NCBI RefSeq assembly: GCF_006546735.2
Contig: NZ_VICD02000135.1
Span: 1-35,396 of the forward strand
Source of the DNA: Marilutibacter maris
GTDB taxonomy: Bacteria > Pseudomonadota > Gammaproteobacteria > Xanthomonadales > Xanthomonadaceae
Direction: 5' to 3'
Length of the DNA stretch: 35,396 nt
Shown: positions 25,798 to 35,396 of the stretch, one piece after another
Position numbering within the stretch: the first letter of the stretch is position 1
How the letters are laid out: each line of letters opens with the position of its first letter
Translations under genes and position numbers: made by a program
Notes under the pieces: model-generated
What the model saw: only the letters and a program-made list of their open reading frames with translations
What the model was told of the DNA's origin: nothing
Databases searched by the model: none

Positions 25798-26685
25798 ATG
25801 GATATCGCGATGCCGGCGTTGCTGCTGCTCCCTTTGCCCCTGCTGGCGCTGGTGGCCGCCGCCGAAGGCTGGCTGCGCAAGCGGCGTGGGCTGGGCCAGG
25901 ACTGGAAGGCCTACTGGGCTTCGCTGGGCGACGCGCTGGGCCGACAGGCCTTTGGGCTGGTGATCAGGGGCGGCATCGTCGGCCTGGTGCTGCAGGCGGT
26001 CTGGCCGTTGCGCGTCCATACCTTCTCGATGGACAGCGCCTGGCACTGGGCGCTGCTCTTCGTCGGCCAGGAATTCTGCTACTACTGGATGCATCGTGCC
26101 GACCACCGGATCCGCTGGTTCTGGCTCAATCACGCCGTCCACCACTCGTCGAACCAGTACACGTTGGCATCGGCCTATCGGTTGGGCTGGACCGGCAAGC
26201 TGACCGGCGCCGGACTGTTCTTCGCGCCGCTGGTCTGGGTGGGGTTTCCGGTGCCGCTGGTGGTCGCCGCGCTGGCCGCGAACCTGCTGTACCAGTTCTG
26301 GCTGCATACCGAACTGATCGGGCGCCTGCCGCGCGCGCTGGAGTGGGGGCTCAACACGCCGACGCACCATCGCGTCCATCACGCCCGCAACCCGGCGTAC
26401 CTGGACTGCAACTACGGTGGCGTGCTGATCGTGTTCGATCGCCTGTTCGGCACTTTCCGCGAGGAACGCAGCAGCGACCCGGTTCGCTATGGCCTGGTCG
26501 AACCGCTGTACAGCTACAACCCACTGCGGATCGCCCTGCATGCCTGGATCGCAATGTTCGCCGAGCTGCGCTTGGCGCGCGGTATCGGGCAGTGCTGGCG
26601 GGTGTTGTCCGGTCCGCCGGAATACAGCCCTGCGGGAAAACGGGTTCCAGCGGTGGGCGATGGCCTCTCCAGCGACGATCGCTGA
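25798..26685 (+). CDS. sterol desaturase/fatty acid hydroxylase-family membrane protein
   Basis: A 295-aa integral membrane di-iron protein. Histidine boxes are HRADH (99-103), HAVHH (112-116), His170 in FWLHTELIG and THHRVHH (189-195), matching the HxxxH, HxxHH and HxxHH pattern. Several hydrophobic segments surround them (about 6-23, 53-70, 82-96, 138-165). Members hydroxylate or desaturate lipids (family knowledge); the actual lipid here is unknown. The gene starts 9 bp after the EF-hand gene and is convergent with the GFA gene 14 bp downstream. The C-terminal 30 residues are polar and not conserved to my eye. Confidence 0.88.
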   Translation: MDIAMPALLLLPLPLLALVAAAEGWLRKRRGLGQDWKAYWASLGDALGRQAFGLVIRGGIVGLVLQAVWPLRVHTFSMDSAWHWALLFVGQEFCYYWMHRADHRIRWFWLNHAVHHSSNQYTLASAYRLGWTGKLTGAGLFFAPLVWVGFPVPLVVAALAANLLYQFWLHTELIGRLPRALEWGLNTPTHHRVHHARNPAYLDCNYGGVLIVFDRLFGTFREERSSDPVRYGLVEPLYSYNPLRIALHAWIAMFAELRLARGIGQCWRVLSGPPEYSPAGKRVPAVGDGLSSDDR

Positions 26686-26699
26686 CGGCCGTGCGCTGA

Positions 26700-27149
26700 T
26701 CAGAGAGCGTCGATGGACACCGGGAGCTGGACGTCGGCGATCCACAGCTGGCGCCAGCGCTCGACCTTCTGTTCCGCTGTCAGCTGTTGCGGCGATGCCG
26801 GGACCGCCCCGGCGAGTGCCGTCGCATCGTCTAGGCAGCCGGCGTTGACCGCGGCCCAGATGCGGCTCCGTTCGGCATAGCCGACCGCAACCACGACGCC
26901 GCAGTGCGCGCACAGCAGCAGGCGCGCGGTCTCGCTGCCCTGGCGATAGGAACGCAGTGCTGAGGCCGGTTCGGCTTCGACACGCAGGCTGCCGGCAGGG
27001 TCGGATATCCAGGCCGCGCCGTGCTTGCGGCAGAAGTCGCAGTCGCAGGCGCGCGGGGCCAGCTCGCGCGGCTCCAGCGTGGTGGCGAAGGCGACCCGGA
27101 TCCGGCCGCAGTGGCATCCGCCGGAGAGGGGGGCAACGGCTGCGGTCAT
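26700..27149 (-). CDS. GFA/CENP-V-like zinc-binding protein
   Basis: A 149-aa protein with the seven-cysteine zinc pattern of the glutathione-dependent formaldehyde-activating (GFA) superfamily: Cys12 and Cys14 in GGCHCGRI, Cys35, Cys37 and Cys40 in ACDCDFCRKHG, and Cys80 and Cys83 in CAHCG. Many members are annotated as S-(hydroxymethyl)glutathione synthase without proof; I would only claim the fold. AGGAG lies 8 nt upstream of the ATG. It precedes neither gcvP nor the hydroxylase on a shared strand-operon: gcvP ends upstream at 27315 with its own terminator. Confidence 0.88.
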   Translation of the reverse strand: MTAAVAPLSGGCHCGRIRVAFATTLEPRELAPRACDCDFCRKHGAAWISDPAGSLRVEAEPASALRSYRQGSETARLLLCAHCGVVVAVGYAERSRIWAAVNAGCLDDATALAGAVPASPQQLTAEQKVERWRQLWIADVQLPVSIDAL

Positions 27150-27249
27150 CGTGTCAGCTCCTGGAGGCGACCCCGGGAACGCCGCTGCGGGGCCGGGTCG
27201 GCGGCGACGTGCATGCGCTCAAGCATCGCATGGGCCGACGGCGCGCGGC

Positions 27250-27288
27250 CAGCGGTGGAAACGAAGAGGCCCCTCGCGGAGAGGGGCC
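27250..27288 (-). terminator. terminator after gcvP
   Basis: GAGGCCCCTC (27264-27273) and GAGGGGCCTC (27279-27288) are a perfect 10-bp stem with a 5-nt loop. Read on the minus strand it is followed by TTCGTTTCC, a moderate T-rich tail, 27 bp beyond the gcvP stop. Confidence 0.82.
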
Positions 27289-27314
27289 TCGGAATGGAGC
27301 GGGGTGCGATGCGG

Positions 27315-30200
27315 TCAGGCTTCGACCGCGTCGTCCTCGTCCTTGAACGCGTCCACCGGGATGCAGCTGCAGAACACGTTCTTGTCGCCGTTCACGTTGT
27401 CCACGCGCGCGACCGGCGGCCAGTACTTGGACTGCTTCAGCACCGGCAGCGGGAACGCCGCCAGCTCGCGCGGATAGGCGTGCGCCCACTCGCTGCCGGC
27501 GACCATCGTCGCGGTGTGCGGGGCGTTGACCAGCGGATTGTCGTCGCGCTCCAGACGGCCGTCCTCGACCGCGCGGATCTCCTCGCGGATCTCGATCATC
27601 GCGTCGACGAAGCGGTCCAGCTCGTGCATCGACTCGCTCTCGGTCGGCTCGACCATCAACGTGCCGGCGACCGGGAAGCTCAGGGTCGGGGCATGGAAGC
27701 CGAAGTCGATCAGGCGCTTGGCCACGTCCTCGGCGGAGATGCCGGTGGCGTCCTTGAGCGGACGCAGGTCGAGGATGCACTCGTGCGCGACCAGGTCGTT
27801 GCGTCCGGTGTAGAGCGTCTTGTAGTGCGGCGCGAGGCGGCGGGCGACGTAGTTGGCGTTGAGCAGGGCGACCTGGGTCGCGCGGCGCAGGCCCTCGCGG
27901 CCCATCAGGGCGATGTACATCCAGCTGATCGGCAGGATGCTGGCGCTGCCCCAGGTCGCCGCGCTGACCATGCCGACACCGCCGTCGGCCTGCTCGGCAT
28001 CGCCGCCGAAGGCCTTGGGCAGATACGGCGCCAGGTGCGCCTTGACCGCGCAGGGGCCGACGCCGGGACCGCCGCCGCCGTGCGGAATGCAGAAGGTCTT
28101 GTGCAGGTTCAGGTGCGAGACGTCCGAGCCCCACTTGCCGGGCTTGGCGAGGCCGACCAGCGCGTTCATGTTGGCGCCGTCGGTATACACCTGGCCGCCA
28201 TGCTGGTGGACGATGTCGCAGATCGCGACCACGTCCTCCTCGAACACGCCGTGGGTCGAGGGGTAGGTGATCATCAGCGCGGCCAGACGATCGCTGTACT
28301 TCTCGGCCTTGGCGCGGATGTCGTCGAGGTCGACGTTGCCGTTGGCGTCGCACTTGGTGACCACCACCTGCATGCCGCACATCTGCGCCGAGGCCGGATT
28401 GGTGCCGTGCGCGGACTCGGGAATCAGGCAGATGTCGCGCTGCGGCTGGCCGTTGGCGCGGTGATAGGCGCGGATCGCCAGCAGGCCGGAGAACTCGCCC
28501 TGGGCGCCGGAGTTCGGCTGCAGGCTGACCGCGTCGTAGCCGGTGCACTCGACCAGCATCCGCTCCAGACCGTCGACCAGCTCGCGGTAGCCCTGCATCT
28601 GGTCGGCAGGGGCCAGCGGATGGACGTTGGCGAACTCCGGCCAGGTCACCGGGATCATCTCGGCGGTGGCGTTGAGCTTCATCGTGCAGCTGCCCAGCGG
28701 GATCATCGTGCGATCCATCGCCAGGTCCTTGTCGGCCAGCGCACGCATGTAGCGCAGCAGTTCGTGTTCGCTGTGATGGGTGTTGAACACCGGATGGGTC
28801 AGGAAGTCGCTGTCGCGGCGCAGCCCGGCCGGCAGCGCGTCGCTCGCGGCGGCGTCGAGCGCGTCGACGTCCAGATCCGCCCCGAACAGACCGGCGATCG
28901 CGACGATGTCCTCGCGGGTGGAGGTCTCGTCCAGGCTGATGCCGACCCGGCCGGCGTCGATCCGGCGCAGGTTGATGCGCGCGGCCTCGGCGCGGGCGTG
29001 GATCGCCGCGGCGTCGACGCCGCTGACGTGCAGGGTGTCGAAGTAGCCGTCATCGATGCTCACGCCCGCCGCACGCAGGCCGGCGGCCAGGATCGTCGCC
29101 AGGCGGTGCGTGCGACGGGCGATCCGGGTCAGGCCCTCGGGGCCATGGTAGACCGCGTACATGCCGGCCATCACCGCCAGCAGCACCTGCGCGGTGCAGA
29201 TGTTGCTGGTCGCCTTCTCGCGGCGGATGTGCTGTTCGCGGGTCTGCAGGGTCAGGCGGTAGGCCGGCTTGCCCTCGGCATCGACCGAAACGCCGATCAG
29301 GCGGCCCGGCATCGAGCGCTTGTAGGCGTCGCGGCAGGCCATGAATGCGGCATGCGGGCCGCCGTTGCCGAACGGTACGCCGAAGCGCTGGCTGTTGCCG
29401 ACCACGATGTCGGCGCCCCATTCGCCGGGCGCGGCGATCAGGGTCAGGGCGAGCAGGTCGGTGGCGACGCAGACCAGGCCGTTGCGGGCATGCACCTTGT
29501 CGGCCAGCGCCCTGTAGTCGTGGATGCGGCCGAAGGTGTCCGGGTACTGCAGCAGCACGCCGTAGCTGTCGACATCGGCCGCCTCGGCATCGGCGCCGAC
29601 GTGCAGTTCGATGCCCAGCGGCTCGGCGCGGGTGCGCAGCACCTCGAGCGTCTGCGGGTGCACGTTCTCGGAAACGAAGAACAGGTTCGATTTCGAGCGC
29701 GACGAGCGCTTGGCCAGGGTCATCGCCTCGGCCGCGGCGGTGGCCTCGTCCAGCAGCGAGGCGTTGGCGATCTCCATGCCGGTGAGGTCGGCGCACATGG
29801 TCTGGAAGTTGATCAGCGCTTCCATGCGGCCCTGCGAGATCTCCGCCTGGTACGGGGTGTAGGCGGTGTACCAGGCCGGGTTCTCGAGGATGTTGCGCAG
29901 GATGACGTTCGGCGTGTGGGTGCCGTAGTAGCCCTGGCCGATGAAGTTGCGGAAGACCTGGTTGCGATCGGCGATCGCGCGGATCTTCGCCAGCGCCTCG
30001 ACCTCGGTCAGCGACTCCGGCAGCGCCAGCGGGTCGCTCGACTTGATGTTGGCGGGCACGATCGCGTCGGTCATCGCGTCCAGCGAGTCGTAGCCGATCA
30101 CGCCGAGCATCTGCGCGATTTCGGCGTCGTTGGGGCCGATGTGGCGCGCGATGAAGGCGTCGTGGTGCTCGAGCTCGCGCAGGGAAGGCGTCTGGGTCAT
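27315..30200 (-). CDS. gcvP: GcvP, glycine decarboxylase P-protein of the glycine cleavage system
   Basis: The 961-aa PLP enzyme decarboxylates glycine and passes the aminomethyl group to the lipoyl H-protein. It is the long fused form: an N-terminal half ([49 protein letters not shown]) and a C-terminal half with [18 protein letters not shown], where Lys701 binds PLP. The start at 30200 matches the usual M-T-Q-T-x-S-L-R-E-L. There is no clear Shine-Dalgarno, and the leader holds a tandem glycine riboswitch. gcvT and gcvH are not adjacent, so P-protein has its own glycine control. Confidence 0.97.
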   Translation of the reverse strand: MTQTPSLRELEHHDAFIARHIGPNDAEIAQMLGVIGYDSLDAMTDAIVPANIKSSDPLALPESLTEVEALAKIRAIADRNQVFRNFIGQGYYGTHTPNVILRNILENPAWYTAYTPYQAEISQGRMEALINFQTMCADLTGMEIANASLLDEATAAAEAMTLAKRSSRSKSNLFFVSENVHPQTLEVLRTRAEPLGIELHVGADAEAADVDSYGVLLQYPDTFGRIHDYRALADKVHARNGLVCVATDLLALTLIAAPGEWGADIVVGNSQRFGVPFGNGGPHAAFMACRDAYKRSMPGRLIGVSVDAEGKPAYRLTLQTREQHIRREKATSNICTAQVLLAVMAGMYAVYHGPEGLTRIARRTHRLATILAAGLRAAGVSIDDGYFDTLHVSGVDAAAIHARAEAARINLRRIDAGRVGISLDETSTREDIVAIAGLFGADLDVDALDAAASDALPAGLRRDSDFLTHPVFNTHHSEHELLRYMRALADKDLAMDRTMIPLGSCTMKLNATAEMIPVTWPEFANVHPLAPADQMQGYRELVDGLERMLVECTGYDAVSLQPNSGAQGEFSGLLAIRAYHRANGQPQRDICLIPESAHGTNPASAQMCGMQVVVTKCDANGNVDLDDIRAKAEKYSDRLAALMITYPSTHGVFEEDVVAICDIVHQHGGQVYTDGANMNALVGLAKPGKWGSDVSHLNLHKTFCIPHGGGGPGVGPCAVKAHLAPYLPKAFGGDAEQADGGVGMVSAATWGSASILPISWMYIALMGREGLRRATQVALLNANYVARRLAPHYKTLYTGRNDLVAHECILDLRPLKDATGISAEDVAKRLIDFGFHAPTLSFPVAGTLMVEPTESESMHELDRFVDAMIEIREEIRAVEDGRLERDDNPLVNAPHTATMVAGSEWAHAYPRELAAFPLPVLKQSKYWPPVARVDNVNGDKNVFCSCIPVDAFKDEDDAVEA

Positions 30201-30255
30201 GGCAAGGGGCGTCCGGAAGTGGCGGTGGCCGGGCGTGCGTCGCCGCACGTGAAGC

Positions 30256-30512
30256 GCCCCTCTGTCCTTTTGCCTGAGAGTTTGGAAGCGTGCCTCGACA
30301 GGCGGCCGGGGGAGGATTCACCTCCTGGAGGCCCCGCTTCTTGCCCCTTCGGCGCCGGTGGGGCCCGACTGAAAGCGACGGGCCGCCGGTCTCTCCAGAG
30401 TTTTGGAACCACGGGTGGTGCTGGGCCTGAGCGATTACGGGCGTTGCGCCTTCGGCAGCGGCCGGGAACGCGGTTTGCGGCTGCGTTCGTGCCGGTCGCT
30501 TCTCCCACCACG
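30256..30512 (-). ncRNA. tandem glycine riboswitch (gcvT element) in the gcvP leader
   Basis: Read on the minus strand, aptamer I (about 30512-30412) starts GTGGTGGGAGAAGCG, contains the core GCCGAAGGCGCAA (30456-30444) and AATCGCTCAGG, and closes with GCACCACC. Aptamer II (about 30400-30256) starts CTCTGGAGAGACCGGC, contains GCCGAAGGGGCAAG (30353-30340) and AACTCTCAGGCAAAAGGACAG (first 20 bases at 30282-30263), closing with AGAGGGG. These are the hallmark elements of the glycine aptamer. The short linker between them is typical of cooperative tandem riboswitches. The start codon is 56 nt further on. GGGGCG at the end of aptamer II can pair with CGCCCC just before the ATG (inferred expression platform). 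Confidence 0.92.
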
Positions 30513-30523
30513 TGGACCCGGCG

Positions 30524-30529
30524 ATTATA
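30524..30529 (-). promoter_or_regulatory. -10 element of the gcvP promoter
   Basis: A perfect TATAAT on the minus strand (30529-30524) lies 12 nt upstream of aptamer I, placing the start of transcription near 30517. No good -35 is visible 16-18 bp further upstream (GC-rich), so an activator or extended element may be needed. Confidence 0.65.
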
Positions 30530-30589
30530 GCCGCTCGGATCGGCGATGGGCGGCCGTGGCGGTGCCGGTTCAGCTCGGACGCGGGCCGC

Positions 30590-31855
30590 TCACAGCCGGT
30601 CGGTCGGCTCCAGCGCGGCCGGTTCGGCGGGACAGGCGGGGCTGCCGCCGAAGCTGATCTCCCAGCGCCAGAACGCCCAGCCCAGGAACGCGAACACCGC
30701 CGCGCCGGCGGCCAGCCACAGCGGTTCGCGACTGAGCAGCGGCGAGATCACGCCGGCGACCAGCGAGTGCAGGACCAGGCCGGTGAAGGCCTGCAGCGAC
30801 GAGGCCGATCCACGCTGGCGCGGATACATGTCCAGGATCGCCAGGGTCAGGATCGGGAACACCAGGGCGATGCCGAACGCGTTCAGCACCATCGGCAGGA
30901 TCGCCCACGGTATCGAAGGCTGGTCGACCATCGCGGTGTAGGCGATGTTCGCCAGCACCGCGACGCCGCAGCAGGCGAAGCCGATCCGCGACAGCCGGGT
31001 GCCGCTGATCCGGCCCGCGGCGCGCCCGGAGGCGAATGCGCCCAGCACCATGCCGCTGATCATCGGGATGAAGAACCAGCCGAACTGCGACTCGCCCAGG
31101 CGCAGGATGTCCACCACGAACACCGGTGCCGAGGCGATGTACAGGAACAGGGCGGCGAAGTTGAACGCGCCCGCCGCCGCCAGTCGCTGGAAGCGCGGGT
31201 TGGCGAAGATCGCGACGTAGTCGCGCAACAGGCGCCGCGGCACCAGTTGCAGGTGCGCCTGCGGCGGGTGGGTCTCCGGCAGCACCACCCAGGTGCCGGC
31301 GAACAGCAGCAGCGAGAACAGCACCAGGAACCAGAAGATCGCCGGCCAGTGGCTCCAACCCAGGATCCAGCCGCCGATCACCGGCGCCACCGCCGGCGCG
31401 ATGCCGAAGATCATCGAGACCTGGCTCATCAGCCGCTGGGCATCGTCGCCCTGGAGCACGTCGCGGATCACAGCCCGGCCGACGATCATGCCGACCCCGG
31501 CCGACAATCCCTGCAGGACGCGGAAGGCCAGCAGGGTATGCAGGTCCGGCGCCAGCGCGCAGCCGACCGAGGCCAGGGTGAACACCGCCAGTCCGGTCAG
31601 GATCACCCGGCGGCGCCCCAGCGCGTCCGACAGCGGGCCATGGACCACGCTCATCAGGGCGTAGGCGACCAGGTAGGCGCTGAGGGTCTGCTGGATGGCG
31701 ACGCGGTCGACCCCGAACTGCGTGCGCATCGCGCCGAAGGCCGGGAAGATGGTGTCGATCGCGAACGGACCGAACATCGCCAGCCCGCCCAGCAGCAGCG
31801 CCAGGCGGCGCAACGGGATCGCGGGGGGCTGGGTGTCGGAGCGCGATTCGGGCAT
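30590..31855 (-). CDS. Bcr/CflA-family MFS multidrug exporter
   Basis: A 421-aa 12-helix transporter. Motif A GPLSDALGRRRVILTG (73-88) lies between helices 2 and 3; R-V-L-Q-G-L-S-A-G-V-G and the VGMIVGRAVIRDV segment match Bcr/CflA drug/H+ antiporters, as do AIFANPRFQRLAAAGAFNFAAL and FGWFFIPMISGMVLGAF. The ATG at 31855 overlaps the VOC stop (TGATG), so the two genes are likely translationally coupled. The export substrate is unknown; bicyclomycin or chloramphenicol are family examples only. It lies upstream of the gcvP promoter on the same strand without a visible terminator between. Confidence 0.9.
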   Translation of the reverse strand: MPESRSDTQPPAIPLRRLALLLGGLAMFGPFAIDTIFPAFGAMRTQFGVDRVAIQQTLSAYLVAYALMSVVHGPLSDALGRRRVILTGLAVFTLASVGCALAPDLHTLLAFRVLQGLSAGVGMIVGRAVIRDVLQGDDAQRLMSQVSMIFGIAPAVAPVIGGWILGWSHWPAIFWFLVLFSLLLFAGTWVVLPETHPPQAHLQLVPRRLLRDYVAIFANPRFQRLAAAGAFNFAALFLYIASAPVFVVDILRLGESQFGWFFIPMISGMVLGAFASGRAAGRISGTRLSRIGFACCGVAVLANIAYTAMVDQPSIPWAILPMVLNAFGIALVFPILTLAILDMYPRQRGSASSLQAFTGLVLHSLVAGVISPLLSREPLWLAAGAAVFAFLGWAFWRWEISFGGSPACPAEPAALEPTDRL

Positions 31856-32295
31856 CAGGCCTTCGCCGCCGTGTCCGGCGGTCCCTTCAGTTCGACCATG
31901 TTGCCTTCCGGGTCGTACAGGTATTGCGAGGGGCCTTCGCCCTCGGCGCCGTAGCGGGAGCCGAACTCGCCGACACGGGCGCCATGCGCCTGCAGGTGGG
32001 AGACGATGGCGTCGCGGTCGAAGGGTTCGATCGCCAGGCAGAAGTGATCGACGTTGCGGCCTTCCTCGCCGGGCGCGGCGCCGCCGATGCGGCCGATGCG
32101 GCCCTCGATGTCGACCAGGTCGATCAGCGCGCTGCCGACCCGCAGTTGCACCATGCCGATCGCCGGCTGGCGCTTCTCGACCGAGCAGCCCAGTACATCG
32201 CGGTAGAAGGCCTCCATCCGGACGATGTCGCGCACGCGCAGGACCACGTGGTCGAGCCGGAGCGGCTTGAACGGGGGAAGATCCGAGGCGGACAT
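31855..32295 (-). CDS. VOC (glyoxalase/bleomycin-resistance fold) protein
   Basis: A 146-aa protein with two beta-alpha-beta-beta-beta modules of the vicinal oxygen chelate fold. Candidate metal ligands are His16 in LDHVVLRVRD, His84 in VDHFCLAIE and Glu135 in DPEGNMVELKG. The pattern is that of small dioxygenase-like VOC proteins with a 'DP-E-G-N-x-V-E-L' ending. The function could be glyoxalase-type, dioxygenase or antibiotic-binding; none can be chosen from sequence. It is coupled to an MFS exporter gene downstream, which makes a detoxification or resistance role a reasonable guess. Confidence 0.87.
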   Translation of the reverse strand: MSASDLPPFKPLRLDHVVLRVRDIVRMEAFYRDVLGCSVEKRQPAIGMVQLRVGSALIDLVDIEGRIGRIGGAAPGEEGRNVDHFCLAIEPFDRDAIVSHLQAHGARVGEFGSRYGAEGEGPSQYLYDPEGNMVELKGPPDTAAKA

Positions 32296-32357
32296 CGGCG
32301 GGCTCCGGGCAGTGGGGAGAGAGTGGCCTGTCATGGTACCGGTCCATCGCTCGCGAG

Positions 32358-32520
32358 GGCGCCAGATACGGCAAGACACTCCATCCCGTGACCGGGCCGA
32401 TCCGGCGCAGCGGCTGCATGGCCGTGGCGGACCGGGTAGGGCGCGGCTTGTCAACGGGTATCGCCGGGGCTCCGGGGTTGCCACAATCGGCGCCCCGTAC
32501 CCAAGACACTGCACGTCCCG
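32358..32520 (+). repeat. imperfect direct repeats upstream of tex
   Basis: GGCGCC-N8-CAAGACACT-CCA-TCCCG (32358-32388) and GGCGCC-N7-CAAGACACT-GCACG-TCCCG (32489-32520) are about 130 bp apart. The second ends immediately at the tex start codon. No ribosome site is visible before that ATG, so this conserved block may have a role in tex expression. Confidence 0.5.
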
Positions 32521-34899
<2,379 letters not shown>

Positions 34900-34956
34900 T
34901 CGCCCTGCTTGTGGGCGGTTGTCGTTGATCGTGATCGAGAAGACCTCCGGTCAGGA

Positions 34957-35396
34957 ATGAGGGAAGCCATTGATCTGCTCCGGATGAGCAAGACCAACGG
35001 CTTCCGCCACCAAGGCGGCGGGCGGCTTTTCTTTGCTGGCCCAAAGAAAAGTCACCAAAAGAAAGGGCCGTCCCGACGGAGCTCAATCGTGAGCGGTGGG
35101 CGTTCCGGGGTTTTTCGACACGACATCCTGTCGTGACCGAAAAACGGCGCGCGTCCTTGCGCGCCGCCCTCCGGGTCTGCAGACGGTACGGGCTGTTTGA
35201 CTGTCAGGAGAGTCAAGGTCGGCCGTTGTCGTTGTTCTTGACCTTGACGTTGACCTTCAGCGGCTTAAAGCCCGCCGCGCACCGCAGGGGACGGCGGCCG
35301 CAGAGGCGCCCATGTCTGAGCGCAGCGAGTTTGGGCGCCGTGCCGCCGGCCTCGAGGCGCACAGGGGACCGGGGCGGCGCAGCCGTCCCGGCGGGC
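34957..35396. repeat. multi-stem inverted-repeat module, probably a dispersed intergenic repeat, incomplete at window end
   Basis: This gene-free stretch is dense in inverted repeats: CTTTTCTTTG 35026-35035 with CAAAGAAAAG 35042-35051; GTTTTTCG plus CACGACA 35110-35125 with TGTCGTG plus CGAAAAAC 35129-35145; GGCGCGC 35146-35152 with GCGCGCC 35159-35165; TTGACT 35197-35202 with AGTCAA 35211-35216; GGCGCCCA 35305-35312 with TGGGCGCC 35332-35339. TTGACC, TTGACG, TTGACC run at 35238-35255. The reading LFFAGPKKSHQKKGP, encoded from 35021, is a peptide I recall from many spurious 'hypothetical proteins' of Xanthomonadaceae, consistent with a dispersed repeat. Function unknown. Confidence 0.65.

Noticed and set aside
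27021-30530. 1169-codon open frame on the plus strand across gcvP
   Set aside because: It is antisense to gcvP; long antisense frames are expected in such GC-rich coding sequence and the peptide is low complexity with no motif.
34909-35136. 75-codon open frame after tex
   Set aside because: Lies in the repeat module; the peptide recurs in spurious annotations and starts from GTG without a ribosome site.

Overview
The window (about 35.4 kb, very GC-rich) reads as ordinary chromosome of a gammaproteobacterium of the Xanthomonadaceae/Lysobacteraceae type (Lysobacter, Luteimonas, Pseudoxanthomonas and relatives). This is inferred from the high GC, the gene orders (ispD-ispF-truD, smr|surE-pcm-yqaA-nlpD, rlmE-ftsH-folP, miaA-hfq-hflX-hflK-hflC-DUF2065-purA), two GTAG-headed REP-like palindromes, a CRP/Clp-type site in front of a secreted protease, and a right-end inverted-repeat module of a kind I associate with this family. 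No phage, plasmid, IS, CRISPR, tRNA or rRNA was found.

Layout. 1-5975: end of ispD, then ispF and truD (isoprenoid precursor, tRNA pseudouridine), a small lipoprotein, smr on the minus strand, and the stationary-phase/repair block surE-pcm-yqaA-nlpD with no rpoS after nlpD. 6018-10677: a Mth938-like protein and yhbY (minus), then rlmE, ftsH and folP. rlmE carries a small in-frame tandem-repeat expansion at its N terminus. 10678-14463: a long non-coding stretch becomes AT-richer just before a secreted V8-like serine protease preceded by a near-consensus Clp/CRP box; a small lipoprotein and the proline transporter putP follow. 14464-14807: a gene-free region that I resolve as a degenerate 114-bp tandem duplication in which each unit carries a TCCACA-N5-TGTGGA palindrome.

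14808-21730: the miaA-hfq-hflX-hflK-hflC-DUF2065 block, closed by a strong terminator and followed by a REP element and purA. 21747-24705 (minus): an OmpR/EnvZ-type two-component system whose kinase gene overlaps an exported alpha/beta hydrolase gene by 4 bp. The intergenic region upstream of the regulator carries a perfect 11-bp inverted repeat. Divergent from it (24891-26685) are a secreted low-complexity protein, a two-EF-hand secreted protein and a di-iron fatty acid hydroxylase/sterol desaturase-family membrane protein. 26700-32295 (minus): a GFA/CENP-V-like zinc protein, gcvP behind a tandem glycine riboswitch, and a Bcr/CflA exporter overlapping a VOC (glyoxalase-fold) gene. 32521-34899: tex. 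34900-35396: a repeat-rich, gene-free module that runs off the window.

Most genes are conserved housekeeping. The parts I consider least explained are the 114-bp duplication upstream of miaA, the regulator/kinase/hydrolase operon with its operator-like repeat and its divergent secreted-protein cluster, the rlmE repeat expansion, the REP element that supplies the ispD stop codon, and the right-end repeat module.
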